Origin: Methylocystis sp.
Lineage (GTDB): Bacteria; Pseudomonadota; Alphaproteobacteria; Rhizobiales; Beijerinckiaceae
Length of the DNA: 64,000 bases
Assembly: GCF_021731785.1 (NCBI RefSeq)
Contig: NZ_JAKFWS010000016.1
Coordinates: 62,001 to 126,000 of the forward strand
Direction: 5' to 3'
Part shown: positions 46,331 to 55,447 of the stretch, piece by piece
Layout: the number at the start of each line of letters is the position of its first letter
Numbering within the stretch: the first letter of the stretch is position 1
The notes under the pieces: model-generated
Told to the model about the DNA's origin: nothing
What the model saw: the letters and a program-made list of their open reading frames with translations, nothing else
Databases searched by the model: none
Program-made: the position numbers and the translations under genes

Positions 46331-46826
46331 TCATCTGCGCGCGGCTTGCCTTACACAAACATCGAGGTCGCGGTGATTTTGGCGTGTCTGCTCGAGCGCA
46401 AACCCGAGAGTGAAAATGCGTTCCACTGCGTTGACGCTCAGGTCCTGGGTGAGACCCTCGCGGCGAATCGCGGCAAGAGCCTGTGTGAAGTGATCGATGG
46501 CGGCTTCGGCCTTGTCGAGCGGTGGTGGCTTGCCCCGAGCGACCAGCGCTTTTCCGCATTTGCGAAGATGATCTGCTGCGGTTTCAGCGACGCGGTCGAG
46601 CACGGGCCCGAGCCGCGGCTGGAATTTCTCGAGAAGAGGCTCGGAGGCGACCCGCCCGATCATTACGAGGTCGTGACGCAGCCAGCGAGCAACAATCCGA
46701 TGGACCTCCCGCGAGGAAGCTTATCTGCCCGTGCTTCGCCTCGGCGGCGACGGCGTCCACCCGTGCATAGGCCTCGCCGATGCTCGCGTGGACGCGCTGG
46801 GTTGCCGCAGCGTCGCGAGGTTGCAT
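46331..46826 (-). pseudogene. FUSC-type exporter remnant, frameshifted
   Basis: Two minus-strand frames together read GEAYARVDAVAAEAKHGQIS, then (after a shift near 46695) HRIVARWLRHDLVMIGRVAS, and on with QPRLGPVLDRVAETAADHLR and AVERIFTLGFALEQTRQNHRD. That order is what the C-terminal cytoplasmic part of FUSC/aromatic-acid exporter proteins looks like. The N-terminal membrane domain is absent and the piece abuts a terminase fragment. Confidence 0.55.
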
Positions 46827-46830
46827 GAGG

Positions 46831-47143
46831 CCTGCGATGTCGCGTCGACTTGGTCGTCGTGCGTCGAATTTGGAAAGCCGAGTAGTTCATTCAAATAGGT
46901 CGCGAGCCAGGGCGCCGATTCGGGCAGGTGGTCCTGCCCGGCCTCGAAACGCGCCGCCTGCGCCAGCAGCCTGGCGAGCTTTTCCCGCTGGGGCGGTTGC
47001 GCGATCGCGCGTAAATGACCGGTTCGGTAGAGATCCTGCGCCAACGCCCGGCCGAGTTCCGTATCCTTGACGATCCTTTCAACCGTAAAACTCCGGCTCG
47101 GCCGGCGACGACCGGGCTTTTTCGTCCGGAAGGCAGCTTCCAC
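46831..47143 (-). pseudogene. Phage terminase large-subunit C-terminal remnant
   Basis: The minus strand reads RLLAQAARFEAGQDHLPESA, PWLATYLNELLGFPNSTHDD, QVDATSQA. 'HAQTARFEAGxVxLPxxAPWLxxYxxELxxFPxxxHDDQVDxxSQAL' is the end of the nuclease domain of many phage terminase large subunits, with the metal-binding DDQVD. The part before it (MEAAFRTKKPGRR) is unrelated, so only a tail is left. Confidence 0.6.
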
Positions 47144-47289
47144 TCCCCGCGTCCGCGCCTTATCTGACGAGCATGCGCCGGCACCGCATGGGCCGGCTAT
47201 TTCTTGGTTCCTATATAGCCCGGTCAGCGATGGCCGGACTTTTTCGTGCGATGGTCGATGCCTTCACGCAAATCGGCGAGCGGTCCTCG

Positions 47290-47391
47290 CGCCGGAGCTG
47301 ACCGCCATCCGCGCCGCGCTCGAAAAGGTCGGCATCGAGTTCATCAATGGCGGCGAGCCGGGCGTGAGGTGCCGCAAAATTGGACTCAATC
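47290..47391 (+). pseudogene. HTH-regulator C-terminal remnant
   Basis: The plus strand reads LTAIRAALEKVGIEFINGGE followed by PGVRCRK. This is the usual ending of small XRE-type regulators ('xAIRAALExAGVEFIxENGGGPGVRLRK'). No helix-turn-helix part is found upstream. Confidence 0.5.
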
Positions 47392-47513
47392 CGCCCTTGT
47401 GCTAATGTCACGCTGCGTCGAAATGACGCGCGCCCCTGGTGAGGGACGAGAAAAAGCGCTACAAAACAATTGTTTAGGCGCGGTTCTCCGAAACAAGGGA
47501 TGGAGTCACGATC

Positions 47514-47678
47514 ATGGCTAAAGAACTCGAAGTCACGTCGAACACATACATCTTCGCAGCCATCGGGGCCGTTATCATCGGAGGTCTCGCTGCGATAGCG
47601 CTTGGCGGCGTCGCCAACACGGTCGCCGCGGCTGTTGTCGGTGGACTGGCAGGCGGGTGCCTGGGCCTGTTCATGTAA
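47514..47678 (+). CDS. Small glycine-rich hydrophobic protein
   Basis: 54 residues: a polar start (MAKELEVTSNT), then two hydrophobic glycine-rich segments (YIFAAIGAVIIGGLAAIALG and AAAVVGGLAGGCLGLFM). GGAG nine bases upstream supports the start. The pattern suits a small membrane protein or a helical hairpin; some bacteriocins and type I toxins look similar, but nothing else supports that here. A hairpin follows at 47690. It lies among decayed mobile DNA. Confidence 0.55.
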   Translation: MAKELEVTSNTYIFAAIGAVIIGGLAAIALGGVANTVAAAVVGGLAGGCLGLFM

Positions 47679-47689
47679 ACCAAAAATTC

Positions 47690-47720
47690 AGCTGACGGTG
47701 AGCTTAGCTCGGCGTCAGCT
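47690..47720 (+). terminator. Hairpin after the small protein
   Basis: AGCTGACG and CGTCAGCT pair perfectly over 8 bp around a 15-base loop, 12 bases after the stop. No T-run, so termination is uncertain. Confidence 0.45.
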
Positions 47721-47810
47721 CCCGCCGGGTAACTTCGCCTTGGCGGCCAGAGACGCGCCGGGAGTGGGGAGCGCAGGCGCATCTGACCAACTTGCAAGCA
47801 CATTGATCCG

Positions 47811-47846
47811 CAAAAAAGCCCGCAGCCGTCATCGAAGCCGCGGGCA
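47811..47846 (-). terminator. Intrinsic terminator-like hairpin, minus strand
   Basis: On the minus strand GCCCGCGGC...GCTGCGGGC (9 bp, one G-U) is followed by TTTTTT. It is a well-formed terminator for leftward transcription, yet no minus-strand gene is recognised to its right. Confidence 0.65.
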
Positions 47847-47962
47847 AGGGACGGAGTGCGCCCACCTATCGCAATGGCTCACCGAAGGCAGGCATTTGTC
47901 AGAATAGCCGCGGCTCACGCGATGACAAGTATCGTCCTCCGATCGGCCGGCGTGAAGCTGAA

Positions 47963-47990
47963 AAAAGACCCGCGACCGTGAAGTCGCGGG
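47963..47990 (-). terminator. Second intrinsic terminator-like hairpin, minus strand
   Basis: CCCGCGAC-TTCACG-GTCGCGGG is a perfect 8-bp stem on the minus strand, followed by TCTTTTTTC. It lies within a small open frame (47899-48117), so a transcript ending here would stop before that frame's stop codon. Confidence 0.65.
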
Positions 47991-48147
47991 AATGATGACA
48001 GAAGAAGGTCGCCACGAGAGCGACGCCGACCAACGCGCCGAGGCAAGCGTGGTAGGCGCAGGCGACGCTTAGCGCCCGAACGTCATTCGAGAGCCCTAAC
48101 TCTGCTTTGCGCTCCATCGCTTCGCCGTCTCGCTTCGGCCCGCGCTG

Positions 48148-48845
48148 TTGATGGGCAAGATTTTCGATGACCGAGACAATCCAATGTCGCCAAGCTTCGC
48201 GGTCAAAAAGGGCGTTTGCTACCGCTACTATGTCTCAGGCGCCATCGCTCAGGGCCGCAAGACAGAAGCTGGATCAATTGCGCGGGTTCCGGCCGAACTC
48301 ATCGAAGAACGGGTCTTGAATGAACTTCCCGGGATCAGCGAGAGGCCGGAGCATCGGATCAAACTGGCGCCGCCATCGTCGCGGAGGAACTCGACAGGGT
48401 CATCGTTCGGCCCGACCGGCTGGAGATACGCCGTCGAAATTAAGCGTGCGACGCTTCCACCGATGGCGTCATCATCGCGGACTGGGTCAAGCCGTTCGCA
48501 ATCCGCAGACGCCAGATCATTCTCCCCGAAATGAGCGACAAGCCGATGCGTCCGATCCGGGTCGAAGAACAGGCGCGGCTCGTCAAAGCGATCAGTCTGG
48601 CCCGTCGCTGGCTCGATGACATTGTCCAGGGATCGATCGCCGACATCAACGAACTTGCAGAACGCGAACAGCGCAGCGAGCGATCGGTTCGCATGACGCT
48701 ATCGCTCGCATACCTCGATCCTGCCATCGTTAAGGCTGCGGTCGATAGTCGGCTCCCGCGCGGCCATGGCGTCTCGCGTCTTGCTGATTTGCCAATCGCC
48801 TTTGCCGACCAGTGGTCCGCGCTAGGACTTCACCGACCAGCCTAG
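48148..48845 (+). pseudogene. Large serine recombinase remnant, frameshifted
   Basis: Frame 1 (from 48148) reads GKIFDDRDNPMSPSFAVKKG and YRYYVSGAIAQGRKTEAGS, typical of the zinc-ribbon/recombinase region of large serine recombinases. Homology moves into another frame and resumes at 48531 with ARLVKAISLARRWLDDIVQG and VRMTLSLAYLDPAIVKAAVD up to 48845, the C-terminal part. The catalytic domain with the nucleophilic serine is missing. At least two frame changes are needed, so it is inactive. Confidence 0.75.
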
Positions 48846-49200
48846 TTTGCCGATCGCCAGCGACGGCGAGAGCTTCGATAGGCTTCGCTGAATTCCCAAC
48901 TCGTCACGAGATAATCAGTTCGAACTGATGCCCGATGCAGCGGTTGGTCGCTCAATCCACATTGCGCCGCGCCAACCATGTCGGAATCGAACCGGTCTCG
49001 ACCATTGTCGAACCGAGTCTCCGCGCCGCCCTCGACGGAAAACGAATTCTTGCGAGCAGAGACTTTCGGCTAAATGGCGGTAGAAGCCTCCACTTCGGGC
49101 GTCTCGGTGAGGCTCTATTCATGGGAGGAGGACGCTAAGTCACGGATCTGTCGGCAGAACTGCGACGAGATAAAAGAGTTATCCAAACAGCGGCTTAACG
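48846..49200. other. Gene-free stretch between recombinase remnant and tRNA
   Basis: 355 bases without a recognised gene. An open frame (48935-49138) is short and has no family. This would be the place for an attachment site of a lost island, but I see no direct repeat of the tRNA 3' end. Confidence 0.4.
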
Positions 49201-49276
<76 letters not shown>

Positions 49277-49400
49277 ATAGTTTTCGGACGCCTCTTGGGG
49301 GAGGTCCGGGCGGCTCGTCGCCGTCGCGCGCTGTATAGTTCAGCCGCGCGTCGCCTGCAAGCCCGTCGAAAACCTGGCGCGACCGCTAAGAAACGGTGGG

Positions 49401-49775
49401 TCAGGGGCGTTCGGCAAGAAAAGAATTCACCGTCTCCAGAAATTTCGCCACTGAAATCGGTTTCGACAAATAGGCTTCGCAGCCGCCCTGAAGGATTTTT
49501 TCCTCATCGCCCTTCATCGCGAATGCGGTGATCGCCACGACGGGAATCCCTCTTAGATCATCGTCAGCCTTAAGCAGGCGCGTGACGTCGAGGCCGCTGA
49601 TCTCTGGCAACTGAATATCCATCAGGATGAGGTCGGGCCGATGATTGCGCGCCAGAGAAATCGCCTCGCGGCCGTTTTTCGCGCACAGCGTCGCATGGCC
49701 GATGGACTCCAGAAGATCGTTGAAGAGCTTCATATTGAGCTCATTGTCCTCGACGATCAGTATGGTTTTGGTCAT
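49401..49775 (-). CDS. divK: Single-domain response regulator DivK
   Basis: 124 residues, receiver domain only: E9/D10, D53 in [12 protein letters not shown] in [14 protein letters not shown] in [27 protein letters not shown] is the DivK start. It is the polarity switch that, with PleC and DivJ, controls CckA activity towards CtrA. pleD, its usual neighbour, is not adjacent here. Confidence 0.92.
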   Translation of the reverse strand: MTKTILIVEDNELNMKLFNDLLESIGHATLCAKNGREAISLARNHRPDLILMDIQLPEISGLDVTRLLKADDDLRGIPVVAITAFAMKGDEEKILQGGCEAYLSKPISVAKFLETVNSFLAERP

Positions 49776-50017
49776 TGCCTTTCGGCCCGCTGTCCGGATG
49801 CGATGGATTTCCGCTTAGCATAAGCGGCTTAATGGAAAGCGCCAATGATCGGCGCAATTCTAACGATTATGCGGTCCTTGCGGGCTTGCGCTCACTCCGG
49901 CCCTCAACTAAACGGATTGCGCGGTAGGCCGCAGCCTGGCGTAAAGTCTACGCTTCGCGGTCAGCGGAAATCTGCGGCGTTCAGCGGCGCTCTCGCTCGC
50001 ATCGGAGGCGCGGGTCG

Positions 50018-51511
50018 ATGACTCTCCTCATGCCGGCGCCCGAGCCGGAGATCATGTCGCGACGCAACGAATTGATCGCGCGACTTCGCGCCATTCTGCC
50101 TCGTGAAAGCCTGATCGTCGACGAGGTCTCGCGGCGCGCCTATGAATGCGACGCCTTCACGATGTATCGCGCGCTGCCGCTTGTCGTCGCTTTGCCCGAG
50201 AGCGTTGAGCAGGTTCGCGCCATCATGGCGCTCGCCGCCGAAATGAATGTCAAGGTCGTGCCTCGCGGCGCCGGCACATCGCTTTCCGGCGGTTCGATGC
50301 CGCTTGAGGACGGCATTCTTCTCGGCATGTCCAAATTCAATCGAATCCTCGACATCAACTATGAGAACCGCTGCGCGCGCGTGCAGCCTGGCGTCCAGAA
50401 CCTGGCGATCTCCAAAGCCGTCGAGGCGCAGGGCTTCTACTACGCGCCGGATCCATCCTCGCAGATCGCCTGTTCGATCGGCGGCAATGTCGCCGAGAAC
50501 GCCGGCGGCATTCACTGTCTGAAATACGGACTGACGACCAATAATATCCTGGGACTCGACGTCGTCCTGATGGGCGGCGACTTGATCAGGCTCGGCGGCA
50601 AGCATCTGGATAGCGAGGGATATGACCTCATAGGCCTGGTGACGGGCTCTGAAGGATTGCTCGGCGTCGTCACGGAGGTGACGGTGCGGCTGTTGCAAAG
50701 GCCGCCTCTCGCGCGGGGGCTGCTGCTCGGCTTTGCGAGCGTGGCGGCAGGAGCGCGTTGCGTCGGCGCGATCATCGCGCGCGGCGTCATCCCGGCTGGG
50801 CTGGAGATGATGGACAGAGCGACGATTCATGCGGTCGAGCGCTTTCAGCCCTGCGGCTATCCGCTCGACGCGCAAGCGCTGGTCATCGTCGAACTCGACG
50901 GAACGCAAGCCGAAGTCGACCATCTCGTCGGCGTCGTGCAGAATATCGCGCGCGACGAAGGGGCGACGACGATACGGGCGTCGACGAGCGAAGCCGAGCG
51001 GCTGCAGTTCTGGGCTGGTCGCAAGAACGCCTTCCCGGCGGTGAGCTGCATCGCGCCAGATTATCTTTGCATGGACGGCACGATCCCGCGCGCGCGACTG
51101 CCTGAAGCGCTCGCCGGCATGGATCGGCTCGCCAAGGAGCAGGGACTCAGCGTCGCCAATGTGTTCCACGCCGGCGACGGCAATCTCCATCCGCTCATTC
51201 TCTATGACGCGTCGAAAGAGGGCGACGTCGAACGCGCGGAAAAGCTCGGCTTCGACATTTTGCGCCTGTGCGTTTCGCTCGGCGGCGTGCTCACCGGCGA
51301 GCACGGCGTGGGCGTCGAGAAGCGCGACCTCATGGGCGAAATGTTTAGTGACGTCGACCTCGCGCAGCAGATGCGGCTCAAATGCGCCTTTGACCCGGCC
51401 GGCCGTCTCAATCCGGGCAAGGTGTTTCCGACGCTTCATCGTTGCGCCGAACTCGGGATGATGCATGTCTCGGGCGGCAAAATGCCCTTTCCCGATCTGC
51501 CGAGATTCTAG
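50018..51511 (+). CDS. glcD: Glycolate oxidase subunit GlcD
   Basis: 497 residues; GGAGG nine bases before ATG 50018. FAD-linked oxidase of the PCMH/VAO fold: VVALPESVEQVRAIM, VPRGAGTSLSGGSMP, ARVQPGVQNLAIS, GGNVAENAGGIHCLKYG, FHAGDGNLHPLIL and the C-terminal GVLTGEHGVGVEKR. Oxidises glycolate (from phosphoglycolate or assimilation side routes) to glyoxylate together with GlcE and GlcF. First gene of glcDEF. Confidence 0.95.
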   Translation: MTLLMPAPEPEIMSRRNELIARLRAILPRESLIVDEVSRRAYECDAFTMYRALPLVVALPESVEQVRAIMALAAEMNVKVVPRGAGTSLSGGSMPLEDGILLGMSKFNRILDINYENRCARVQPGVQNLAISKAVEAQGFYYAPDPSSQIACSIGGNVAENAGGIHCLKYGLTTNNILGLDVVLMGGDLIRLGGKHLDSEGYDLIGLVTGSEGLLGVVTEVTVRLLQRPPLARGLLLGFASVAAGARCVGAIIARGVIPAGLEMMDRATIHAVERFQPCGYPLDAQALVIVELDGTQAEVDHLVGVVQNIARDEGATTIRASTSEAERLQFWAGRKNAFPAVSCIAPDYLCMDGTIPRARLPEALAGMDRLAKEQGLSVANVFHAGDGNLHPLILYDASKEGDVERAEKLGFDILRLCVSLGGVLTGEHGVGVEKRDLMGEMFSDVDLAQQMRLKCAFDPAGRLNPGKVFPTLHRCAELGMMHVSGGKMPFPDLPRF

Positions 51512-51513
51512 CG

Positions 51514-52728
51514 ATGCACTCCGCTCCGGCGACGCTCGAAATCCGCGATGAGGCGGACGCCGTAGACGCGATTTGCGCAGCGAACGCGAAAGGCGTCTCC
51601 TGCGCGATCGTCGGCGGCGGCTCGAAGTCAGGACTCGGACGCTATGCGCCGCAAGCGCAGACGCTTGCCACCGGGGCGCTTGCCGGCGTGACGCTTTACG
51701 AACCCAACGAACTTGTTCTCTCGGCGCGCGCCGGCACGCGTTTAAGCGAGATCGAAGCGCTGTTGGAGAGCAACGAGCAACAGCTCGCCTTCGAGCCGAT
51801 CGACTACGGACCGCTTTTCGGCGCAGAGCGGGGCGGCGCGACGATTGGCGGCGTCATTGCCGTCAATGCTTCCGGTCCGCGGCGGATCAAAGCCGGCGCG
51901 GCGCGCGATCATCTGCTGGGGTTTCGCTGCGTCACCGGCCGTGGCGAGCTTGTAAAATCTGGAGGCCGCGTGATGAAGAACGTCACCGGCTATGACCTGT
52001 CGAAGCTCGTCTGCGGCTCCTACGGCACGCTGGCGCTTCTCGCCGAGCTGACGCTAAAGGTGCTTCCGAATCCCGAGACGGAATGCACGCTGCTCGCCAT
52101 CGGCGCGGACGAGGCCGAGAGCCTCGCGCTGTTGCGCCGCGCCGCAGCGACTCCCTGCGAGCCTTCTTCGCTCGCGATGCTGCCGGCCGGCGCCGCATTG
52201 GCGCTTGACGTACACGCCGCCGCCATTCGCCTCGAGGGTCCTGCGATATCGGTGACGGCGCGCCGCGACGATCTCGCTGCGCGTTTGGCGGGCGGCGGCA
52301 TTCGATTCGAGACGCTCGACGTAGTCGATTCGAAGGCGCTGTGGCGAGATTTGCGCGACGCCGCGCCTGTCGCCGCCAAGCTCGGCCAAGTCTGGCGTAT
52401 TTCCGTCGCGCCCACCGAAGGCTTCGCGGTCGTCGAACGCATGCGCCGCGCTGGCGCGCCCCTGCTCGCGCATTTCTATGACTGGGCCGGCGGATTAATC
52501 TGGTTCTGCGTCGAGCCCGCACCTGACGCGCATGCCGCCGCAGCGCGCGGCGCGGTCGACGCCTGCGGCGGCCATGCGACTCTCATCCGCGCGAGCGCAG
52601 AGACGCGTGCGAGCGTTGATGTCTTCCATCCGCAACCGGCGCCGCTTGCGGCGTTGACCCGCCGCGTCAAGGAAAGCTTCGATCCTGCGCATATTTTGGA
52701 GCGTGGCCGAATGCGCGCGGAGTTCTGA
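51514..52728 (+). CDS. glcE: Glycolate oxidase subunit GlcE
   Basis: 404 residues from ATG 51514, two bases after glcD. FAD-binding PCMH domain like GlcD but shorter: CAIVGGGSKSGLGRYAPQAQ, LEPIDYGPLFG-type 'FEPIDYGPLFGAERGGATIG', and GGRVMKNVTGYDLSKLVCGS, the GlcE hallmark. Helps bind FAD in the membrane-associated complex. The last residues (FDPAHILERGRM) are as in the family. Confidence 0.93.
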   Translation: MHSAPATLEIRDEADAVDAICAANAKGVSCAIVGGGSKSGLGRYAPQAQTLATGALAGVTLYEPNELVLSARAGTRLSEIEALLESNEQQLAFEPIDYGPLFGAERGGATIGGVIAVNASGPRRIKAGAARDHLLGFRCVTGRGELVKSGGRVMKNVTGYDLSKLVCGSYGTLALLAELTLKVLPNPETECTLLAIGADEAESLALLRRAAATPCEPSSLAMLPAGAALALDVHAAAIRLEGPAISVTARRDDLAARLAGGGIRFETLDVVDSKALWRDLRDAAPVAAKLGQVWRISVAPTEGFAVVERMRRAGAPLLAHFYDWAGGLIWFCVEPAPDAHAAAARGAVDACGGHATLIRASAETRASVDVFHPQPAPLAALTRRVKESFDPAHILERGRMRAEF

Positions 52729-52734
52729 AAAGCG

Positions 52735-54048
52735 ATGCAGACGTTCTTTTCTCTGCGCGCGCTGGCCGATCCCGACATGGCGGAATCGGAGAAGATTCTG
52801 CGCGCGTGCGCGCATTGTGGATTTTGCTCGGCGACGTGTCCGACCTATCTTCTCACCGGCGACGAACTCGACGGCCCGCGTGGCCGCATCTATCTCATCA
52901 AGGAGATGTTCGAGAAGGAACGGCCGGCCGATGCGCACACGGTTCGTCATATCGATCGCTGCCTGTCCTGTCTTTCCTGCATGACGACGTGCCCGTCGAG
53001 CGTGCATTTCATGCATCTTGTCGATCACGCGCGGGCGCATATCGAGAAAACATATGCGCGGCCTTTCGCAGAGCGCGTGATGCGCGCGGCGCTCGCTTTC
53101 GTTTTGCCGCGGCCTGCTCTCGCGCGACCGCTGCTTCGCCTCGGCGCGGCGCTGCGCCCCTTGGCGCGCTTGCTGCCACGCCGAATCGCGGCGGCGCTCG
53201 CGCTCGCGCCGGCGCGGATTCCGCCCGCTTCAAGCGTCGACTCGCCGCAGGTCTTCGCGGCGCAAGGCGCGCGCAAGATGCGCGTTGCTTTGCTCAGTGG
53301 CTGCGTTCAGACAGTCATCGACACGTCGATCAATGAGACGACGATACGGCTCCTGACGCGCCATGGCGTCGAGGTCGTCGTCGCGAAGGGCGCCGGCTGC
53401 TGCGGGGCGCTACCGCATCATCTTGGAAAGGTCGACGATTCGCTACGCTTTGCGCGCGCAAACATCGACGCCTGGTGGCGCGAAATCGACTCTGGCGGAC
53501 TCGATCATATCGTCATCAACGCTTCGGGCTGCGGAACGAACGTCAAGGACTACGGCCATATGTTTCGCAATGATCCGGCTCTCGCGGACAAAGCCGCGCA
53601 TATTTCGGGGATGACGAAAGATGTGACGGAGCTGATGACTGAAATTGGCTTAGCGCCGTCGGGCGAGGCGCCGAGACTTAGGGTGGCCTACCACTCGGCC
53701 TGTTCCCTGCAACACGGGCAGAAGATATCGCAAGAGCCGGTCGCGCTGCTGGCCGCGGCGGGCTTCGACGTCGTCGCCGTTCCGGAAGGTCATATCTGCT
53801 GCGGTTCGGCGGGAACCTATAATGTGCTGCAGCCGGCGTTCGCTGACGAGCTGCGGTCGCGAAAGGTCGCCAATATCGAGAGCGTCGCGCCGGATATCGT
53901 CGCCGCCGGCAATATCGGCTGCATCGTTCAGATCAGATCGGGGACGCCGATTCCGGTCATGCACACCGTCGAACTGCTCGACTGGGCGAGCGGCGGTCCG
54001 AAGCCGGACGCGCTCGCTCGCCGAGAAATTGGAAGCGCTGTCTTCTGA
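52735..54048 (+). CDS. glcF: Glycolate oxidase iron-sulfur subunit GlcF
   Basis: 437 residues, six bases after glcE. Two 4Fe-4S motifs: CAHCGFCSATCP and CLSCLSCMTTCP. Two CCG domains follow (GAGCCGALPHHLG and GHICCGSAGTYNVLQP) that bind further iron-sulfur or haterodisulfide-like centres. Transfers electrons from GlcD to the quinone pool. An arginine/alanine-rich stretch (about 105-165) is variable in the family. Confidence 0.94.
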   Translation: MQTFFSLRALADPDMAESEKILRACAHCGFCSATCPTYLLTGDELDGPRGRIYLIKEMFEKERPADAHTVRHIDRCLSCLSCMTTCPSSVHFMHLVDHARAHIEKTYARPFAERVMRAALAFVLPRPALARPLLRLGAALRPLARLLPRRIAAALALAPARIPPASSVDSPQVFAAQGARKMRVALLSGCVQTVIDTSINETTIRLLTRHGVEVVVAKGAGCCGALPHHLGKVDDSLRFARANIDAWWREIDSGGLDHIVINASGCGTNVKDYGHMFRNDPALADKAAHISGMTKDVTELMTEIGLAPSGEAPRLRVAYHSACSLQHGQKISQEPVALLAAAGFDVVAVPEGHICCGSAGTYNVLQPAFADELRSRKVANIESVAPDIVAAGNIGCIVQIRSGTPIPVMHTVELLDWASGGPKPDALARREIGSAVF

Positions 54049-54059
54049 CGGACCGCCTG

Positions 54060-54167
54060 TGTCATTCCCGACGCTCGCGAAGCGATCGATCGGGAATCCA
54101 GAGCAAGCCAACACTCGTGGATTGATTCTGGATTCCCGGTCGGACCTTCGGTCCGCCGGGAATGACA
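54060..54167. repeat. 108-bp inverted-repeat element, TGTCATTCCCG family
   Basis: Same TGTCATTCCCG...CGGGAATGACA ends as the element at 17075-17168, with the internal GGGAATCCAGAGCAA block conserved and a distinct distal half containing the hairpin CGGACC-TTC-GGTCCG. It lies between the convergent ends of glcF and trpS and could act as a bidirectional terminator. Confidence 0.8.
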
Positions 54168-54202
54168 TATGAACTGATTAACAGGATTCCCTGAACTCGG
54201 TA

Positions 54203-55237
54203 CTACCGCAAAAACCCCACAATGTCCTTCACTGCGTTCATGTTTTCGCGGGCGATGGCGCGGGCGCGTTCGGCGCCGTCGCGGAGCACCCCGTCGACAT
54301 AGGTTTCGTCCTCGCGGATGCGGCGCATTTTATCGGTAATCGGCGCCAGTTTGGCGACCGCGAGATCGACGAGCGCGCTCTTGAAGTTCGAAAAATTGGC
54401 GCCGCCGAATTCGCCGAGCACATCCGTCTTGCTCTGCCCCGAGAGCGCCGCATATATGCCGACGAGATTGTCGGCCTCCGGGCGCCCTTCGAGGCCTTTT
54501 TCCTCGGAAGGGAGAGCGTCGGGATCGGTCTTCGCCTTCTTCACCTTCTGGGCGATCTGGTCGGCGTCGTCGGAAAGGTTGATGCGCGAATAATCCGAAG
54601 CATCCGACTTCGACATTTTTTTCGTCCCGTCGCGCAGGCTCATCACCCGCGTCGCCGGCCCGGAGATCAGCGGCTCGGGCAGGGGAAAGAAGGCCTCGCC
54701 AAAGCCGTTGCGTGCGATTGATTCCGAAAAGTCATTGTTGAACTTCTGGGCGATGTCGCGCGCCAGTTCCAGATGCTGCTTCTGGTCGTCGCCGACCGGC
54801 ACATGCGTCGCGCGGTAAATCAAAATATCGGCGGCCATCAGCACCGGATAGTCGAGCAGGCCCATGGAGGCGTTCTCGCGATCCTTGCCGGCCTTGTCCT
54901 TGAACTGGGTCATGCGATTGAGCCAGCCGATGCGCGCGACGCAATTCAACACCCAGGCGAGCTCGGCGTGCTCGGGCACCTGACTCTGGTTGAAGACGAT
55001 ATTCTGCTTGGGGTCGATGCCGCAGGCGATAAAGGCGGCGGCGATTTCACGCGTGTTCGCCTTCAGCGCGATCGGGTCCTGCGGCACGGTGATCGCGTGC
55101 AGGTCGACGACGCAATACATGCAGTCGAAGCTCTTCTGCAGCTCGACGAATCTGACGATCGCGCCGAGATAATTGCCGAGATGCAGATTGCCGGTGGACT
55201 GCACGCCCGAGAAGACGCGCTGAGGGAATGGGGACAT
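54203..55237 (-). CDS. trpS: Tryptophanyl-tRNA synthetase
   Basis: 344 residues from ATG 55237 (a TTG four codons earlier is possible). Class I synthetase: HIGH-like [16 protein letters not shown] motif in [14 protein letters not shown], and [21 protein letters not shown], which binds the tryptophanyl-adenylate. Charges tRNA-Trp. No classic ribosome site before the ATG. Confidence 0.96.
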   Translation of the reverse strand: MSPFPQRVFSGVQSTGNLHLGNYLGAIVRFVELQKSFDCMYCVVDLHAITVPQDPIALKANTREIAAAFIACGIDPKQNIVFNQSQVPEHAELAWVLNCVARIGWLNRMTQFKDKAGKDRENASMGLLDYPVLMAADILIYRATHVPVGDDQKQHLELARDIAQKFNNDFSESIARNGFGEAFFPLPEPLISGPATRVMSLRDGTKKMSKSDASDYSRINLSDDADQIAQKVKKAKTDPDALPSEEKGLEGRPEADNLVGIYAALSGQSKTDVLGEFGGANFSNFKSALVDLAVAKLAPITDKMRRIREDETYVDGVLRDGAERARAIARENMNAVKDIVGFLR

Positions 55238-55300
55238 GTGATCGGCCAAGGTTTGCGTTTGGCCGGTCTTATGGCGAGAAGAGCGCGCAGGCGCAAGGGG

Positions 55301-55428
55301 ACGGCTCTCCCTCTCCCGTTTACGGGAGAGGGTGGCGCCGCGAAGCGGGGTCGGGTGAGGGCCGCTGCGAGATCACCCTCATCCGTCATGCTGCGCATGA
55401 CACCTTCTCCCGCAAGCGGGAGAAGGGA
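55301..55428. repeat. Dispersed palindromic repeat, family B
   Basis: CCTCTCCCG-TTTA-CGGGAGAGG, a central TCACCCTCATCCGTC block, and CTTCTCCCGC-AA-GCGGGAGAAG (55404-55425), in the same order as in 20083-20275. It fills the space between trpS and the hslU stop. The second hairpin is identical to that at 20239-20262. Confidence 0.78.
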
Positions 55429-55447
55429 AACGCCAAATCATTCAGAC

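Noticed and set aside
47899-48117. 72-codon minus-strand open frame with a hydrophobic segment
   Set aside because: A well-formed intrinsic terminator lies inside it, so a full-length message is unlikely; no homology or ribosome site.
49961-51466. 501-codon minus-strand open frame opposite glcD
   Set aside because: His/Arg-rich, no motif; glcD is certain on the plus strand.
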